Source: Clostridium sp. CAG:465
GTDB taxonomy: Bacteria; Bacillota; Clostridia; TANB77; CAG-465
Direction of reading: 5' to 3'
Assembly: GCA_000433755.1 (NCBI GenBank)
Contig: FR891275.1
Span: 1 to 64,000 of the forward strand
Length of the DNA stretch: 64,000 nucleotides
Made by a program: the position numbers and the translations under genes. Each line of letters begins with the position of its first letter. The stretch's first letter is position 1. Of this stretch, positions 26,377-35,681 are shown in pieces. Under the pieces are notes generated by a model. That model did not search any database. It saw nothing but the letters and a program-made list of their open reading frames with translations, and was not told the origin of the DNA.

Positions 26377-26394
26377 AATACCACCTCATCAAAT

Positions 26395-26451
26395 AAACGT
26401 TTGTTCTTGAATATTATATCACATTTTTATATTTTGTCAATACGTTTGTTC
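26395..26451 (-). promoter_or_regulatory. recN promoter with two LexA-like boxes
   Basis: On the minus strand TTGACA (26440-26435) and TATAAT (26418-26413) have a 16-base spacer. GAACAAACGTAT (26451-26440) touches the -35 box and GAACAAACGTTT (26406-26395) follows the -10 box. Both resemble the Bacillota SOS box GAACnnnnGTTC, the second with one mismatch. A 12-bp core, ACGTTTGTTCTT, is repeated exactly. Confidence 0.6.
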
Positions 26452-26531
26452 TTTTGTTATATATAATTATATCTCGTCAAAATAGCATTGTTTATTTTAT
26501 ACGTAAATTCAACTAATTTATTTACATAATT

Positions 26532-26560
26532 TTGACTTTTTGCCTATATTATGTTATAAT
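26532..26560 (+). promoter_or_regulatory. Promoter of the 153-residue orphan gene
   Basis: TTGACT (26532-26537) and TATAAT (26555-26560) with a 17-base spacer, leaving a leader of about 70 bases. Confidence 0.65.
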
Positions 26561-26638
26561 ATAATTGTAAATTTAATATACACTATTGAATGATTAATTC
26601 GTAGGTATTCTCAAAAAAATATTAAAGGAGATTTTACA

Positions 26639-27100
26639 ATGAAAAAGTCATTAAAGAAAACTATCGCTTACTTAAGGCAGTTCGTAGGTTATGAAATTAT
26701 CCGTACTAAGCCTACTACAAATGTAGTTGATTGGTCTTATACAGATGAACCTGTTATTTTTGTTGGCTTAACACAGGATGGATGTATAAAATACATAGAT
26801 CCTAAATTTGATGACAAGGTTAGAATCTTACCATTAACCTTTACCGATCGTAATTGGATTACATTTAAAAAGGCGTCAAAACCCAAGGGAAATCCTCTAA
26901 ATAAATGGAGAGGAAAAAAAGTTGTAAGAAACTGTCCTACATGTTATGGAGATGAATCCTTTTTACGCAGTGATGTACCTGGTGACGAACAAATACTCAT
27001 ATCCGCATCAAAATATCATATTATACTTGAGGATAAATTTCTGGGTAAAATTACCTATAACTCCAGATACAATAATCCAAACGACTGGGAACTTGCTTAA
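26639..27100 (+). CDS. Protein of unknown function, 153 residues
   Basis: I do not recognise this protein. It is soluble and rich in aromatic residues, with a basic N-terminus (MKKSLKKTIAYLRQFVGY), repeated short strands (EPVIFVGLTQDGCIKYID), a Cys pair in VVRNCPTCYGDE and an ILEDKFLGKITYNSRYNN end that suggests a beta-rich fold. The ribosome binding site is AAAGGAGA. Codon use is visibly less AT-biased than in neighbouring genes. It stands alone between recN and a CDF transporter, with its own consensus promoter and terminator. It may have been acquired recently. Confidence 0.7.
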   Translation: MKKSLKKTIAYLRQFVGYEIIRTKPTTNVVDWSYTDEPVIFVGLTQDGCIKYIDPKFDDKVRILPLTFTDRNWITFKKASKPKGNPLNKWRGKKVVRNCPTCYGDESFLRSDVPGDEQILISASKYHIILEDKFLGKITYNSRYNNPNDWELA

Positions 27101-27103
27101 GCA

Positions 27104-27135
27104 AAAGCACCTGAGATTAATTTCTCGGGTGCTTT
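27104..27135. terminator. Terminator between orphan gene and CDF transporter
   Basis: Arms AAAGCACCTGAGA/TTCTCGGGTGCTTT (one G-T pair) with a short loop. It lies between converging genes and probably serves both. Confidence 0.8.
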
Positions 27136-27136
27136 A

Positions 27137-27994
27137 TTATTCAATTTGTATAAACACATCTTTAATATCATCATATTTGTATAATATACTTTTTTTAATT
27201 CTTTTTAGTAATTCTACTGTAAACTTTAAATTTTTTGAGTCATTAATAGCTAATACAATTAACAATATATATTTACTACCTATAGGCTTTGCACATATTT
27301 TATCTATTTTTAAAACTTCTTCATTTTTTAAAATATCATTTTTTATTTTGTTAATATACTCTTTATTAATATTTTTATCCATTAAGATTTCAAATGAAGA
27401 TATAAACAATTTAATTCCTGTATACCCTATCCATAAAGCAATTAATATTCCAATTATGTTATCAACAAAAGTTATCCTAAAATAACTAAGTATAATTCCA
27501 ATCATTGTAACAAGAGATATTGCTACATCATTTCTACTATCTAGGATACATGATTTTATAAGTATACTTTTTATTTTTTTATACTTTATTTTAGAATATA
27601 TACACATAAAAAATTTTAAAATAATTGTTACTAAACAGACAATTAAAGAAATATATGAAAATACAACAACATTCTTTGTGATTATATTTTTAATAGACGA
27701 TATAACCAGCATAATGGATGTTACAATCATAAACACACTAATTAAAAGTCCAAAAATGTATTCTGATTTTCCATAACCAAAACAGTACTTGTCATTTTGC
27801 TTTTTTGCCGAAATTTTAGCTCCTATAAACGATAACACAGATGCTGTCATATCTTCAAAACTATGCAAACTATCAGCAAGTAGAGCATTACTACCAGATA
27901 TAACTCCTGCAAAACATTTTACAATAATTAAAAATAAATTAATTATTATTCCTAGTATACTTATTTTATTTATAACATGACTTCTATTATTCAT
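27137..27994 (-). CDS. Cation diffusion facilitator transporter (HD-DD site)
   Basis: A 285-residue CDF protein with six membrane helices and a C-terminal metallochaperone-like domain. The helix-2 metal motif is ADSLHSFED (His44/Asp48). The helix-5 motif is LDSRND (Asp152/Asp156). The loop signature normally YGHG is FGYG, losing a conserved His. CDF proteins export divalent metals in exchange for protons; HD/DD sites are known among zinc/iron-type members, so the substrate is not certain. It diverges from the P-type ATPase at 28135 and has a paralogue at 30550. Confidence 0.88.
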   Translation of the reverse strand: MNNRSHVINKISILGIIINLFLIIVKCFAGVISGSNALLADSLHSFEDMTASVLSFIGAKISAKKQNDKYCFGYGKSEYIFGLLISVFMIVTSIMLVISSIKNIITKNVVVFSYISLIVCLVTIILKFFMCIYSKIKYKKIKSILIKSCILDSRNDVAISLVTMIGIILSYFRITFVDNIIGILIALWIGYTGIKLFISSFEILMDKNINKEYINKIKNDILKNEEVLKIDKICAKPIGSKYILLIVLAINDSKNLKFTVELLKRIKKSILYKYDDIKDVFIQIE

Positions 27995-28134
27995 ACTTTC
28001 CTCTTATTTACATTTAAACTTTAATATAATATTATATTAAATTCTTTTAGTTTTGACATATATTTTTATCCAAAATTTGACAATTACCTTTATACCGTGC
28101 TATAATTTTTTAGTAAAAAAGGAGATTTTTTCTT

Positions 28135-30534
28135 ATGGAGGATCAAAATAAAATTATACAAGAAGGCTTATCATCTGATGATGTGAAAAAAAGGCAGAAA
28201 AAAAACTTAGTAAATTATGATACTTCTGTTCCAACGAAAAGTATCAAAAAAATCCTATTTGATAATTTCTTTACTATATTTAATTTTTTAAATTTATTTT
28301 TAGGAATTATAGTATTTATGGCAGGATCATTTAAAAATATGATATTTTTAAGTGTTGTAATTATAAACACAGCAATAAGCACTATACAAGAAATTCATTC
28401 AAAAAAAGTAGTAGACAGATTATCTGTTCTTGCAAGTAGTAAAGCTCATGTTATAAGAGATGGAAAAAGACAAGAAATATCCATAAATGAAATAGTAATT
28501 GATGATGTATTAGAGTTTAAAACAGGAAGCCAAATAGCAACAGATAGTATAATTTTAAACGGTACGGTACAAGTAAATGAATCATTTCTTACAGGTGAAC
28601 CTGATAGTATAGAAAAAAAAGAAGGAGATGTTTTACTTTCAGGAAGTTATATTGTTAGTGGAAATTGTGCAGCAAAAGTTATACATGTAGGTGAAGAAAA
28701 TTACACTGCTAAAATATCTAAAGATGCAAAATATGTAAAAAAAGTAAATTCTGAAATAATGACTTCATTAAATAAAATAATTAATTTTTTAACATCTGCA
28801 ATTATACCAATTGGTATAGCACTTTTTATTGTTCAACTAAATGTAGAGAATTTAAGTCTTCAAAGTGCCGTGACTAAAACTGTAGCTGCAATTATTGGTA
28901 TGATACCAGAAGGTCTTGTACTCCTTACAAGTACTGTGCTTGCTGTAAGTGTTGTGAGGCTTTCAAAATCTAAAGTTTTGGTTCAAGAACTATATTGTAT
29001 AGAAACATTGGCAAGAGTTGATACCTTATGTTTAGATAAAACTGGTACTCTTACTGAAGGGATTATGGAAGTAAAAGATTATATTCCAATCAATGACTCT
29101 GATACTAATATGAAAAATATTCTTTCAAACATAGCAAAATTTTCAGAAGATGGAAACTCTACTATAAATGCCATAAAAGATTATTTTAAAGATATAACAA
29201 ATGAATTTATACCGGTTAAAAAATATGCTTTCTCATCAAAAAATAAATGGTCTGCAATTACATTTGAAAATCAAGGTTCATATATTATTGGTGCACCGGA
29301 ATTTATTTTGAGAAACAACTTTAAAAAATATGAAAATACAATAAATAAATATACAAAAGATTACAGAGTACTGGTTTTAGCACATACCCAAAGTAAAATA
29401 GAAAAAGAAAATTTACCTTTAGATACTGATATAATCGGATTACTTCTTATTACCGATAAAATTAGAAAAGAGGCAAAGGATACATTAGAGTATTTTTACA
29501 AACAAGATGTTAATATAAAAATAATATCTGGAGATAATCCTATTACTGTATCTAAGATTGCAAAACAAGTTGGAGTTAAAAATTATGATAAGTATATAGA
29601 TATGTCTAAAATAACTGATAAAGATAGCATGTTGGATATAGCAACAAATTACACTGTATTTGGACGTGTAACCCCAACTCAAAAAAAGGAATTAGTACTT
29701 GCACTAAAAAGCAAGGGAAAAACTGTAGCCATGACTGGTGATGGTGTAAATGATGTTTTAGCATTAAAAGCTGCTGATTGTAGTATTGCAATGCAAAATG
29801 GTAGTGACGCCACAAAAAATGTTGCCCAATTAGTACTTTTAGATTCTAATTTTGCATCAATGCCTAAAGTTGTAGCTGAAGGAAGAAGAACAATAAATAA
29901 TATACAGCGTTCTGCATCTTTATTTTTGGTAAAAACAATATACTCAACAATACTCGCTCTCATGTTTTTATTTATGGGAGAAGCATATCCATTTGTTCCA
30001 ATACAACTTACATTAATTAGTACTGTTACAATTGGTATTCCATCATTTATACTAGCTCTTGAACCAAATAACGCTCGTATTAGAGGAAATTTCTTAAGAA
30101 ATGTTATTTCCAAATCATTACCTACAGGTATTACAGTTGCACTCAATATTCTTATAATATCTATATTAAATAAATGTAATATCATTAGTAATGAGCATTA
30201 CTCTAGTCTATGTGTAATTGCAACTAGTATATGTGGATTAATTCTTCTATTTACTCTTACTAAATCTAGGAAAAATGAAGATACTATATTTCCTTTTTCT
30301 ATGTTTAGAATGCTAATTGCTCTATCTATGTCCGCTCTTTTAATATTTGGAGTGACATATCTTGGAAATTTCTTTAACATTGCATATATAGTTCCAATAT
30401 TAGATAAAATTGCTTTTATTGTTATAGGATCAATTATAATATTTATAATACTTAATTTAATATTTACTAGAACGCTAATTATAAGAAAAACAATACGTAT
30501 TGGAAAAAAGTTACAAAAAACAGTAGGGAAATAA
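28135..30534 (+). CDS. P-type cation-transporting ATPase (CtpE-like)
   Basis: A 799-residue P-type ATPase. The actuator loop is FLTGEPDSIE (TGE). Helix 4 has MIPEGLVLLTS. The phosphorylation motif is DKTGTLTEG with Asp301, and the hinge is TGDGVNDV (Asp536). Eight to ten membrane helices are expected. There is no N-terminal metal-binding domain and no CPC motif, so it is not a heavy-metal pump. The PEGLVLLTS signature and overall size resemble mycobacterial CtpE, a calcium importer. The GC-poor leader has an AAAGGAGA ribosome binding site. Confidence 0.85.
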   Translation: MEDQNKIIQEGLSSDDVKKRQKKNLVNYDTSVPTKSIKKILFDNFFTIFNFLNLFLGIIVFMAGSFKNMIFLSVVIINTAISTIQEIHSKKVVDRLSVLASSKAHVIRDGKRQEISINEIVIDDVLEFKTGSQIATDSIILNGTVQVNESFLTGEPDSIEKKEGDVLLSGSYIVSGNCAAKVIHVGEENYTAKISKDAKYVKKVNSEIMTSLNKIINFLTSAIIPIGIALFIVQLNVENLSLQSAVTKTVAAIIGMIPEGLVLLTSTVLAVSVVRLSKSKVLVQELYCIETLARVDTLCLDKTGTLTEGIMEVKDYIPINDSDTNMKNILSNIAKFSEDGNSTINAIKDYFKDITNEFIPVKKYAFSSKNKWSAITFENQGSYIIGAPEFILRNNFKKYENTINKYTKDYRVLVLAHTQSKIEKENLPLDTDIIGLLLITDKIRKEAKDTLEYFYKQDVNIKIISGDNPITVSKIAKQVGVKNYDKYIDMSKITDKDSMLDIATNYTVFGRVTPTQKKELVLALKSKGKTVAMTGDGVNDVLALKAADCSIAMQNGSDATKNVAQLVLLDSNFASMPKVVAEGRRTINNIQRSASLFLVKTIYSTILALMFLFMGEAYPFVPIQLTLISTVTIGIPSFILALEPNNARIRGNFLRNVISKSLPTGITVALNILIISILNKCNIISNEHYSSLCVIATSICGLILLFTLTKSRKNEDTIFPFSMFRMLIALSMSALLIFGVTYLGNFFNIAYIVPILDKIAFIVIGSIIIFIILNLIFTRTLIIRKTIRIGKKLQKTVGK

Positions 30535-30548
30535 ATTCCTTACTGTTT
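30518..30548. terminator. Bidirectional terminator between P-type ATPase and CDF gene
   Basis: Arms AAACAGTAGGGAA/TTCCTTACTGTTT around the P-ATPase stop codon, serving the converging CDF gene as well. Confidence 0.75.
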
Positions 30549-30549
30549 C

Positions 30550-31434
30550 TTATACTGTATGTGGATTTATATGCATAATAACATCACATATAAAATCATA
30601 TTGATTCATTAAATCATCTTTTATTTTTCCACCAATATTATGAGCATTTTCTAATGTCAAATTTCCATTCATAGAAATTTTAAGTATTATTATATACCTA
30701 TTTCCAACAGGTTTTGAAAGTATCTCATCTACATGTAGGACTTCTTTTTCATTTTGAACAATAGTTGTTATTTCATTATATATTTTTTCGTCTAAACTAG
30801 TGTCCATAAGAATAATATATGATTCTTTTAAAAGCCTTATTCCAACAAAAATTATCCATAAAGATATTAATATACCAATTACTCCATCTATAAAATAGAA
30901 ACCAAAATAACTAGCTAGAATACCTATTAAAGTACCAAGAGTAACAAACATATCATTTCTATGATCTTCTTTACTTGCCTTTATAAGTATGCTTTCTGTT
31001 TCTTTATTTTTTCTATATGCATAAAGAAATAAAAATAACTTAATTAATATAGTTACTATACATACTAAAACTAGAAAGATTGAAACATTTACTCTATTTT
31101 TGTTAACTATACTTTCTATTGACGTTTTTGCCATAATTATTGAAGCAATTATCATAGATATACTTATTAAAAACGAAAAAATATACTCTGCTTTTCCGTG
31201 GCCATAGGGATGATCATCATCTTTAGGTTTTGAAGATAACTTTGCACCAATAAAAGACATTATTGATGCAAATATATCTCCTGCACTATTTAAGCTATCT
31301 GCAATCATCGCCTGCGAATTTGAAATAAATCCTATTATTCCTTTTATAACAAGCAAAAATACATTTGCACATATTCCAATGATACTTACTTTTTTTATAT
31401 TTTTATCTCTAAAAGTATTTTCATTTTCTCTCAT
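30550..31434 (-). CDS. Cation diffusion facilitator transporter (ND-DD site)
   Basis: A 294-residue CDF protein. The helix-2 motif is ADSLNSAGD (Asn49/Asp53) and the helix-5 motif is EDHRND (Asp157/Asp161). The loop has HPYGHGKAEY. An Asn-Asp/Asp-Asp site is the arrangement known for manganese-type CDF transporters, so manganese export is a reasonable guess. It begins 14 bp after valS and has no promoter of its own that I can see, so it is probably expressed from the valS T-box unit. It is a paralogue of 27137-27994 with a different metal site. Confidence 0.88.
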   Translation of the reverse strand: MRENENTFRDKNIKKVSIIGICANVFLLVIKGIIGFISNSQAMIADSLNSAGDIFASIMSFIGAKLSSKPKDDDHPYGHGKAEYIFSFLISISMIIASIIMAKTSIESIVNKNRVNVSIFLVLVCIVTILIKLFLFLYAYRKNKETESILIKASKEDHRNDMFVTLGTLIGILASYFGFYFIDGVIGILISLWIIFVGIRLLKESYIILMDTSLDEKIYNEITTIVQNEKEVLHVDEILSKPVGNRYIIILKISMNGNLTLENAHNIGGKIKDDLMNQYDFICDVIMHINPHTV

Positions 31435-31448
31435 AAACTCACCTCTTA

Positions 31449-34070
31449 TTATTTTGAGTTAAGTTCTTTTATTCTCTTTTCAATATCATTTAGCATTTCT
31501 TCATATTTAATTACTTTCATTTTTTCTTGTTCAACAAGATTTGCAGGTGCCTTAGATACAAACTTCTCATTTGACAACATAGATTTTGCTCTGTTTAATT
31601 CCTTTAAAACTTTTTCTTTTTCATTATTTAATCTTTCATTTTCTTTATCTAAATCAACTGCTCCAAGTAAATCTAAATATATGCTAATTCTTGGAAGTGT
31701 AATAGAGGTATAATTGTTATTTGCCTTTTCTTCTGTATCAATATACTCTATATTCTCTATATATCCAAGTCTTTTTATATAATCTTCGCAAAGTTTAAAT
31801 AATTTTTTATCATTTTCATTTTTTAGATATACTTGTGCGTTTACTTTTTTTGATCCATTTATACCTGAATTTAATCTTTCATTACGTATATTACGTATCA
31901 TATTTAAAAATAATTCTATAATTTCAGTTTCTTTTTCAAAGTTATAATTATCACAAGGATACATATCCTTCATAATTGAATTTTTATCAGTATGTAAATT
32001 TTGATATATTTCTTCAGTTATAAATGGCATATATGGATGTAGCATTTTAATAACTTGTACTAAAACATGATTTAGTGTCCATACTGCAACAGAATATGAA
32101 AATGGATTTGTTTCCTTATCATATAATCTTGTTTTTACTATTTCTATATACCAATCACAAAAATCTGACCATATAAAGTCATACAATTTTTGAAGCGGCA
32201 CACCAAGTTCATACTTATCTAAATTATCTTTTACTTCTTTTTCAAGTTTTGATAATTTTGTTAATATCCATTTGTCAGCAGGTAAAAAGTTTTCAACATT
32301 TTCCACTGCTATATCATCTATATACATGTTTACAAATTTAGCTGCATTCCAAAGCTTATTTGCAAAATTTCTAGCAGTTTCTAATTTTTCAGGCATATAT
32401 CTCATATCATTTCCAGCTGATATATTTTGAGTAAGTGAAAATCTAAGCGCATCAGTACCATAATTTTCAATTACTTCTATAGGATCAACGCCATTTCCAA
32501 GCGATTTAGACATTTTTCTTCCTTGTGAATCTCTAACTAATCCATGTATATATACATTTTCAAATGGAATTTTATTTGTATAATGAAGCCCTGAAAATAT
32601 CATTTTACTAACCCAGAATGTTATAATATCATAACCTGTTACAAGTACTGAATTTGGATAAAAATAGCTATAATCTTCTGTATTATCAGGCCATCCAAGT
32701 ATTGAGAAAGGCCATAATGCTGATGAGAACCAAGTATCTAACGTATCTTCATCTTGAACAACTTCTCCTCCACATTCACATATCGTTATATGTTCTTTTG
32801 ATACTGTAATCTTACCACACTCTTTACAATAATACGCAGGTATTCTATGTCCCCACCATAACTGTCTTGATATACACCAATCTTCAATATTTTCCATCCA
32901 ATTTAAATATATCTTTTCAAATCTTTTTGGAATAAATTTAATATCACCATTTTTAACAGCTTCTATTGCTGGTTTTGCAAGTTCTTCCATTTTTACGAAC
33001 CATTGATTTGATATATACGGTTCAATTGTATGATGACATCTATAGCAAGATCCTACATTATGTACATGTGGTTCAATTTTTACTAAAGCACCAATATCTT
33101 TTAATTCCTTAACAATTTCTTCTCTTGCTTCTAACGTTGTCATTCCTTCATATTTTCCAGCTTTTTCATTTAATGTACCGTCTTCATTTAATATATTTAT
33201 AATCTCTAAATCATGTCTTTTTCCAACTTTAAAGTCATTTGGATCATGTGCTGGAGTAATTTTAACAACACCTGTACCAAATTCCATATCTACATATCTA
33301 TCAGCAACTACAGGAATATATTTATTTACAATTGGAAGAAATACTCTTTTACCTACTATATCTTTGTATCTATCATCATTTGGATTTACAGCAACTGCTG
33401 TATCTCCAAGCATTGTTTCAGGTCTTGTAGTAGCAACAACAACATAATCATCACTATTTTCTATTTTATAACGTATATGCCATAAATTTGACTTTTGTTC
33501 TTCATATTCAACCTCAATATCTGAAATTGGAGTTTTACACTCAGGGCACCAATTTACAAGTCTTTCACCTTTATATATAATGCCTTCGTTATACAATCTT
33601 TCAAATACTTCTAAAACTGCCTTTGAGCATCCTTCATCCATTGTAAATCTTGCTCTTTGCCAATCACAAGAAAGGCCTAATTTTCTTTGCTGCTCTACGA
33701 TTTTTCCGCCATATTCTTCTTTCCATTTCCATGCCTCTTCAAGAAATTTTTCTCTACCAAGACTTTCTTTAGACTTTCCTTCTTTTTTTAATTTTTCTAC
33801 AACTTTAACTTCTGTTGCAATACTTGCATGATCTGTACCTGGTACATATAGCGTTGGATCTCCAAGCATTCTATGATAACGAATTAATATATCTTGAATT
33901 GTATCATCTAATGCATGTCCAATATGTAGCTTTGCTGTTACATTTGGAGGTGGCATAGATATTACAAAAGGTTTTTTATCTTTATCAATTACAGGTTTAA
34001 AATATCCATTTTCCTCCCAATTTTTATATATTTCATTTTCTCTTTTCTTAAAGTCAAAATTTTTATCCAA
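31449..34070 (-). CDS. valS: Valyl-tRNA synthetase
   Basis: An 873-residue class I synthetase. The signature sequences are PPPNVTAKLHIGHALDDTIQ (HIGH) and GRKMSKSLGNGVDP (KMSKS). The editing domain has TTRPETMLGDTAVAVNP and GTGVVKITPAHDPNDF, the anticodon-binding domain follows, and the C-terminal coiled coil starts LGAVDLDKENERLNNE. All catalytic motifs are intact. The start is TTG at 34070 behind AGGGGG. A T-box leader with a GTA specifier upstream controls the operon. Confidence 0.97.
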   Translation of the reverse strand: MDKNFDFKKRENEIYKNWEENGYFKPVIDKDKKPFVISMPPPNVTAKLHIGHALDDTIQDILIRYHRMLGDPTLYVPGTDHASIATEVKVVEKLKKEGKSKESLGREKFLEEAWKWKEEYGGKIVEQQRKLGLSCDWQRARFTMDEGCSKAVLEVFERLYNEGIIYKGERLVNWCPECKTPISDIEVEYEEQKSNLWHIRYKIENSDDYVVVATTRPETMLGDTAVAVNPNDDRYKDIVGKRVFLPIVNKYIPVVADRYVDMEFGTGVVKITPAHDPNDFKVGKRHDLEIINILNEDGTLNEKAGKYEGMTTLEAREEIVKELKDIGALVKIEPHVHNVGSCYRCHHTIEPYISNQWFVKMEELAKPAIEAVKNGDIKFIPKRFEKIYLNWMENIEDWCISRQLWWGHRIPAYYCKECGKITVSKEHITICECGGEVVQDEDTLDTWFSSALWPFSILGWPDNTEDYSYFYPNSVLVTGYDIITFWVSKMIFSGLHYTNKIPFENVYIHGLVRDSQGRKMSKSLGNGVDPIEVIENYGTDALRFSLTQNISAGNDMRYMPEKLETARNFANKLWNAAKFVNMYIDDIAVENVENFLPADKWILTKLSKLEKEVKDNLDKYELGVPLQKLYDFIWSDFCDWYIEIVKTRLYDKETNPFSYSVAVWTLNHVLVQVIKMLHPYMPFITEEIYQNLHTDKNSIMKDMYPCDNYNFEKETEIIELFLNMIRNIRNERLNSGINGSKKVNAQVYLKNENDKKLFKLCEDYIKRLGYIENIEYIDTEEKANNNYTSITLPRISIYLDLLGAVDLDKENERLNNEKEKVLKELNRAKSMLSNEKFVSKAPANLVEQEKMKVIKYEEMLNDIEKRIKELNSK

Positions 34071-34082
34071 CTTATATTCCCC

Positions 34083-34277
34083 CTATCTCATATATATGTA
34101 TATTATTCCAAGCATACACACACTAACAACATATCCTGCTATTTTTATAACTTTTGTAGCTTTATTTTCTTCAACATTTTCAAATCTTTTTCTTGCAATA
34201 ACTCTTGCGTTAAATATACTTATTACACAAACAAGTACCACAAGCAAACATATAAATACAATCATATTTTTTACCAT
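34083..34277 (-). CDS. Small membrane protein between T-box and valS
   Basis: A 64-residue protein with two hydrophobic segments (MIVFICLLVVLVCVISIF and IKIAGYVVSVCMLGIIYIYM) joined by a basic loop ARVIARKRFENVEENKA. The ATG at 34277 fits AGTGGTG better than the GTG at 34289. It is read before valS from the same T-box leader and ends 13 bp before the valS start. I do not recognise the family. Confidence 0.6.
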   Translation of the reverse strand: MVKNMIVFICLLVVLVCVISIFNARVIARKRFENVEENKATKVIKIAGYVVSVCMLGIIYIYMR

Positions 34278-34312
34278 ATTTATCACCACTTCTTTTACTA
34301 TTTTTACTATAT

Positions 34313-34565
34313 AAAAAACACAGTCTTATCCTTAATTTAAGGACGAAGACTGTGTTCGCGGTACCACCTTAATTCATGCTTATGCATGCTCTTAATTACA
34401 ATTAACCGATTGTTTACGGAATATACTTACACATAATATATACTTCAGTATATCAGCTCCAAAGCTACCTTCAAATACATTAGTGTTAGAAAACTTTTCA
34501 GCCACGGGTTTTCATCTCTTATTTCTATTTGTATTTTACTCCTCTTTATCATCGCTTTTTCATTA
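34313..34565 (-). ncRNA. T-box riboswitch leader (valyl)
   Basis: Minus-strand leader. The stem I base GATGATAAAGAGGAGTA lies near 34540-34556. A specifier region GAAGGTAGCTTTGGAGC carries the likely codon GTA (34466-34468, Val). The T-box GGTGGTACCGCG is at 34368-34357. The terminator has arms AACACAGTCTT/AAGACTGTGTT (34318-34356) and a T-run. Uncharged tRNA-Val would favour the antiterminator and allow transcription of the small membrane gene, valS and probably the CDF gene. Confidence 0.93.
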
Positions 34566-34577
34566 AATTACTTTTAA

Positions 34578-34606
34578 AGTATACCATAATCTGCTACAAA
34601 AATCAA
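34578..34606 (-). promoter_or_regulatory. Promoter of the T-box/valS operon
   Basis: On the minus strand TTGATT (34606-34601) and TATACT (34583-34578) with a 17-base spacer, just upstream of the T-box stem I. Confidence 0.6.
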
Positions 34607-34629
34607 TAAATATAGTAACATTTTTTATT

Positions 34630-34803
34630 CTATTCTTCTGGTTCTGGAGCCTCTACCGGACAAACACTTCTACAAACTCCACATTCAATACATTTCTCAG
34701 GATCTATTACATATTTATCCTCACCTTGTGATATTGCCCCTACTGGACACTCCAATGCACATGCACCACATGAAATACATTTGTTAGTTATTCTATATGC
34801 CAT
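34630..34803 (-). CDS. 2[4Fe-4S] ferredoxin
   Basis: A 57-residue clostridial-type ferredoxin. The two cluster motifs are CISCGACALECP and CIECGVCRSVCP, each CxxCxxCxxxCP, separated by GAISQGEDKYVIDPEK. It transfers electrons among cytoplasmic oxidoreductases. ATG at 34803 is preceded by AAGGGGG. It sits between the T-box and ricT; no partner oxidoreductase is adjacent. The acidic tail EAPEPEE is short. Confidence 0.95.
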   Translation of the reverse strand: MAYRITNKCISCGACALECPVGAISQGEDKYVIDPEKCIECGVCRSVCPVEAPEPEE

Positions 34804-34841
34804 AAATTTTTCCCCCTTAAATTCTTATACATTTTATTTTT

Positions 34842-35672
34842 CTAAACTTCTTTACTTTTGTTATTTATAATCATATCTGCATTATACATTTCAAATCTTT
34901 CATCTTCTTTATCTTTGCCAAATTTTACTTTAACTTTTTTTCCTAATATATCAACAGATACTACCTTTCCTTCTTCTCTTTCACCTTTTACTTTTACAAA
35001 GCTTCCAACTTTAGGTAAATATTTTAAATTTTCTTTATATGCCTCTTCTTCATATCGTAAACAACACATAAGTTTTCCACATGCACCTGAAAGTTTTGAC
35101 ATATTTATTTGTAATCCTTGTTCTTTTGCCATTTTAATTGTAACAGGATCAAAGTCTTGTAAAAAAGTTCTACAACAAACTTCTCTACCACACATTCCAA
35201 GAGTGGGATATGATTTTATCTCGTCCCTTGGACCAATTTGCCTTAACTCTATTCTTGTCTTGTATTTTGAAGCCAAACTTTTTACTAATTCTCTGAAATC
35301 AATTCTATCTTCAGCCGAAAAATATACTGTAAGTTTAGTACCATCTAATATATATTCGACGGCCAAAATCTTCATGTCAAGTTTTAGTCTTTTTGCTTCT
35401 TTTCTACAAAAATCTGCTACTTCTTTTGCTTTAAGCTCTCTTTTTTTCAACTCTTCAAAATCTTTTTTTGAAGCAGGTCTGAGAATTTTGTTTATCTCTA
35501 TTTTGTTACTTAAACTATCCTTATCTAATATCTTAACTACTCTTCCTATTTCTTCTCCTCTTTCAGTCTTTGCTATAACACTATCGTTAATCGAAAATTT
35601 ATATTTTAAAGGATCAAAATATTGCATTTTGCCTGTCTTTTTAAATCTAACTGCTATTATTTTATTTTCCAT
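34842..35672 (-). CDS. ricT: PSP1-domain protein RicT (YaaT)
   Basis: A 276-residue protein with the PSP1 C-terminal domain: VEYILDGTKLTVYFSAEDRID, GPRDEIKSYPTLGMCGREVC and KLSGACGKLMCCLRYEEE with the conserved Cys cluster. In Bacillus, RicT acts with RicA and RicF in RNase Y-dependent processing and affects sporulation and competence; the complex carries iron-sulfur clusters. It lies 9 bp after holB, the usual arrangement. Confidence 0.92.
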   Translation of the reverse strand: MENKIIAVRFKKTGKMQYFDPLKYKFSINDSVIAKTERGEEIGRVVKILDKDSLSNKIEINKILRPASKKDFEELKKRELKAKEVADFCRKEAKRLKLDMKILAVEYILDGTKLTVYFSAEDRIDFRELVKSLASKYKTRIELRQIGPRDEIKSYPTLGMCGREVCCRTFLQDFDPVTIKMAKEQGLQINMSKLSGACGKLMCCLRYEEEAYKENLKYLPKVGSFVKVKGEREEGKVVSVDILGKKVKVKFGKDKEDERFEMYNADMIINNKSKEV

Positions 35673-35681
35673 ATTCCCTCC

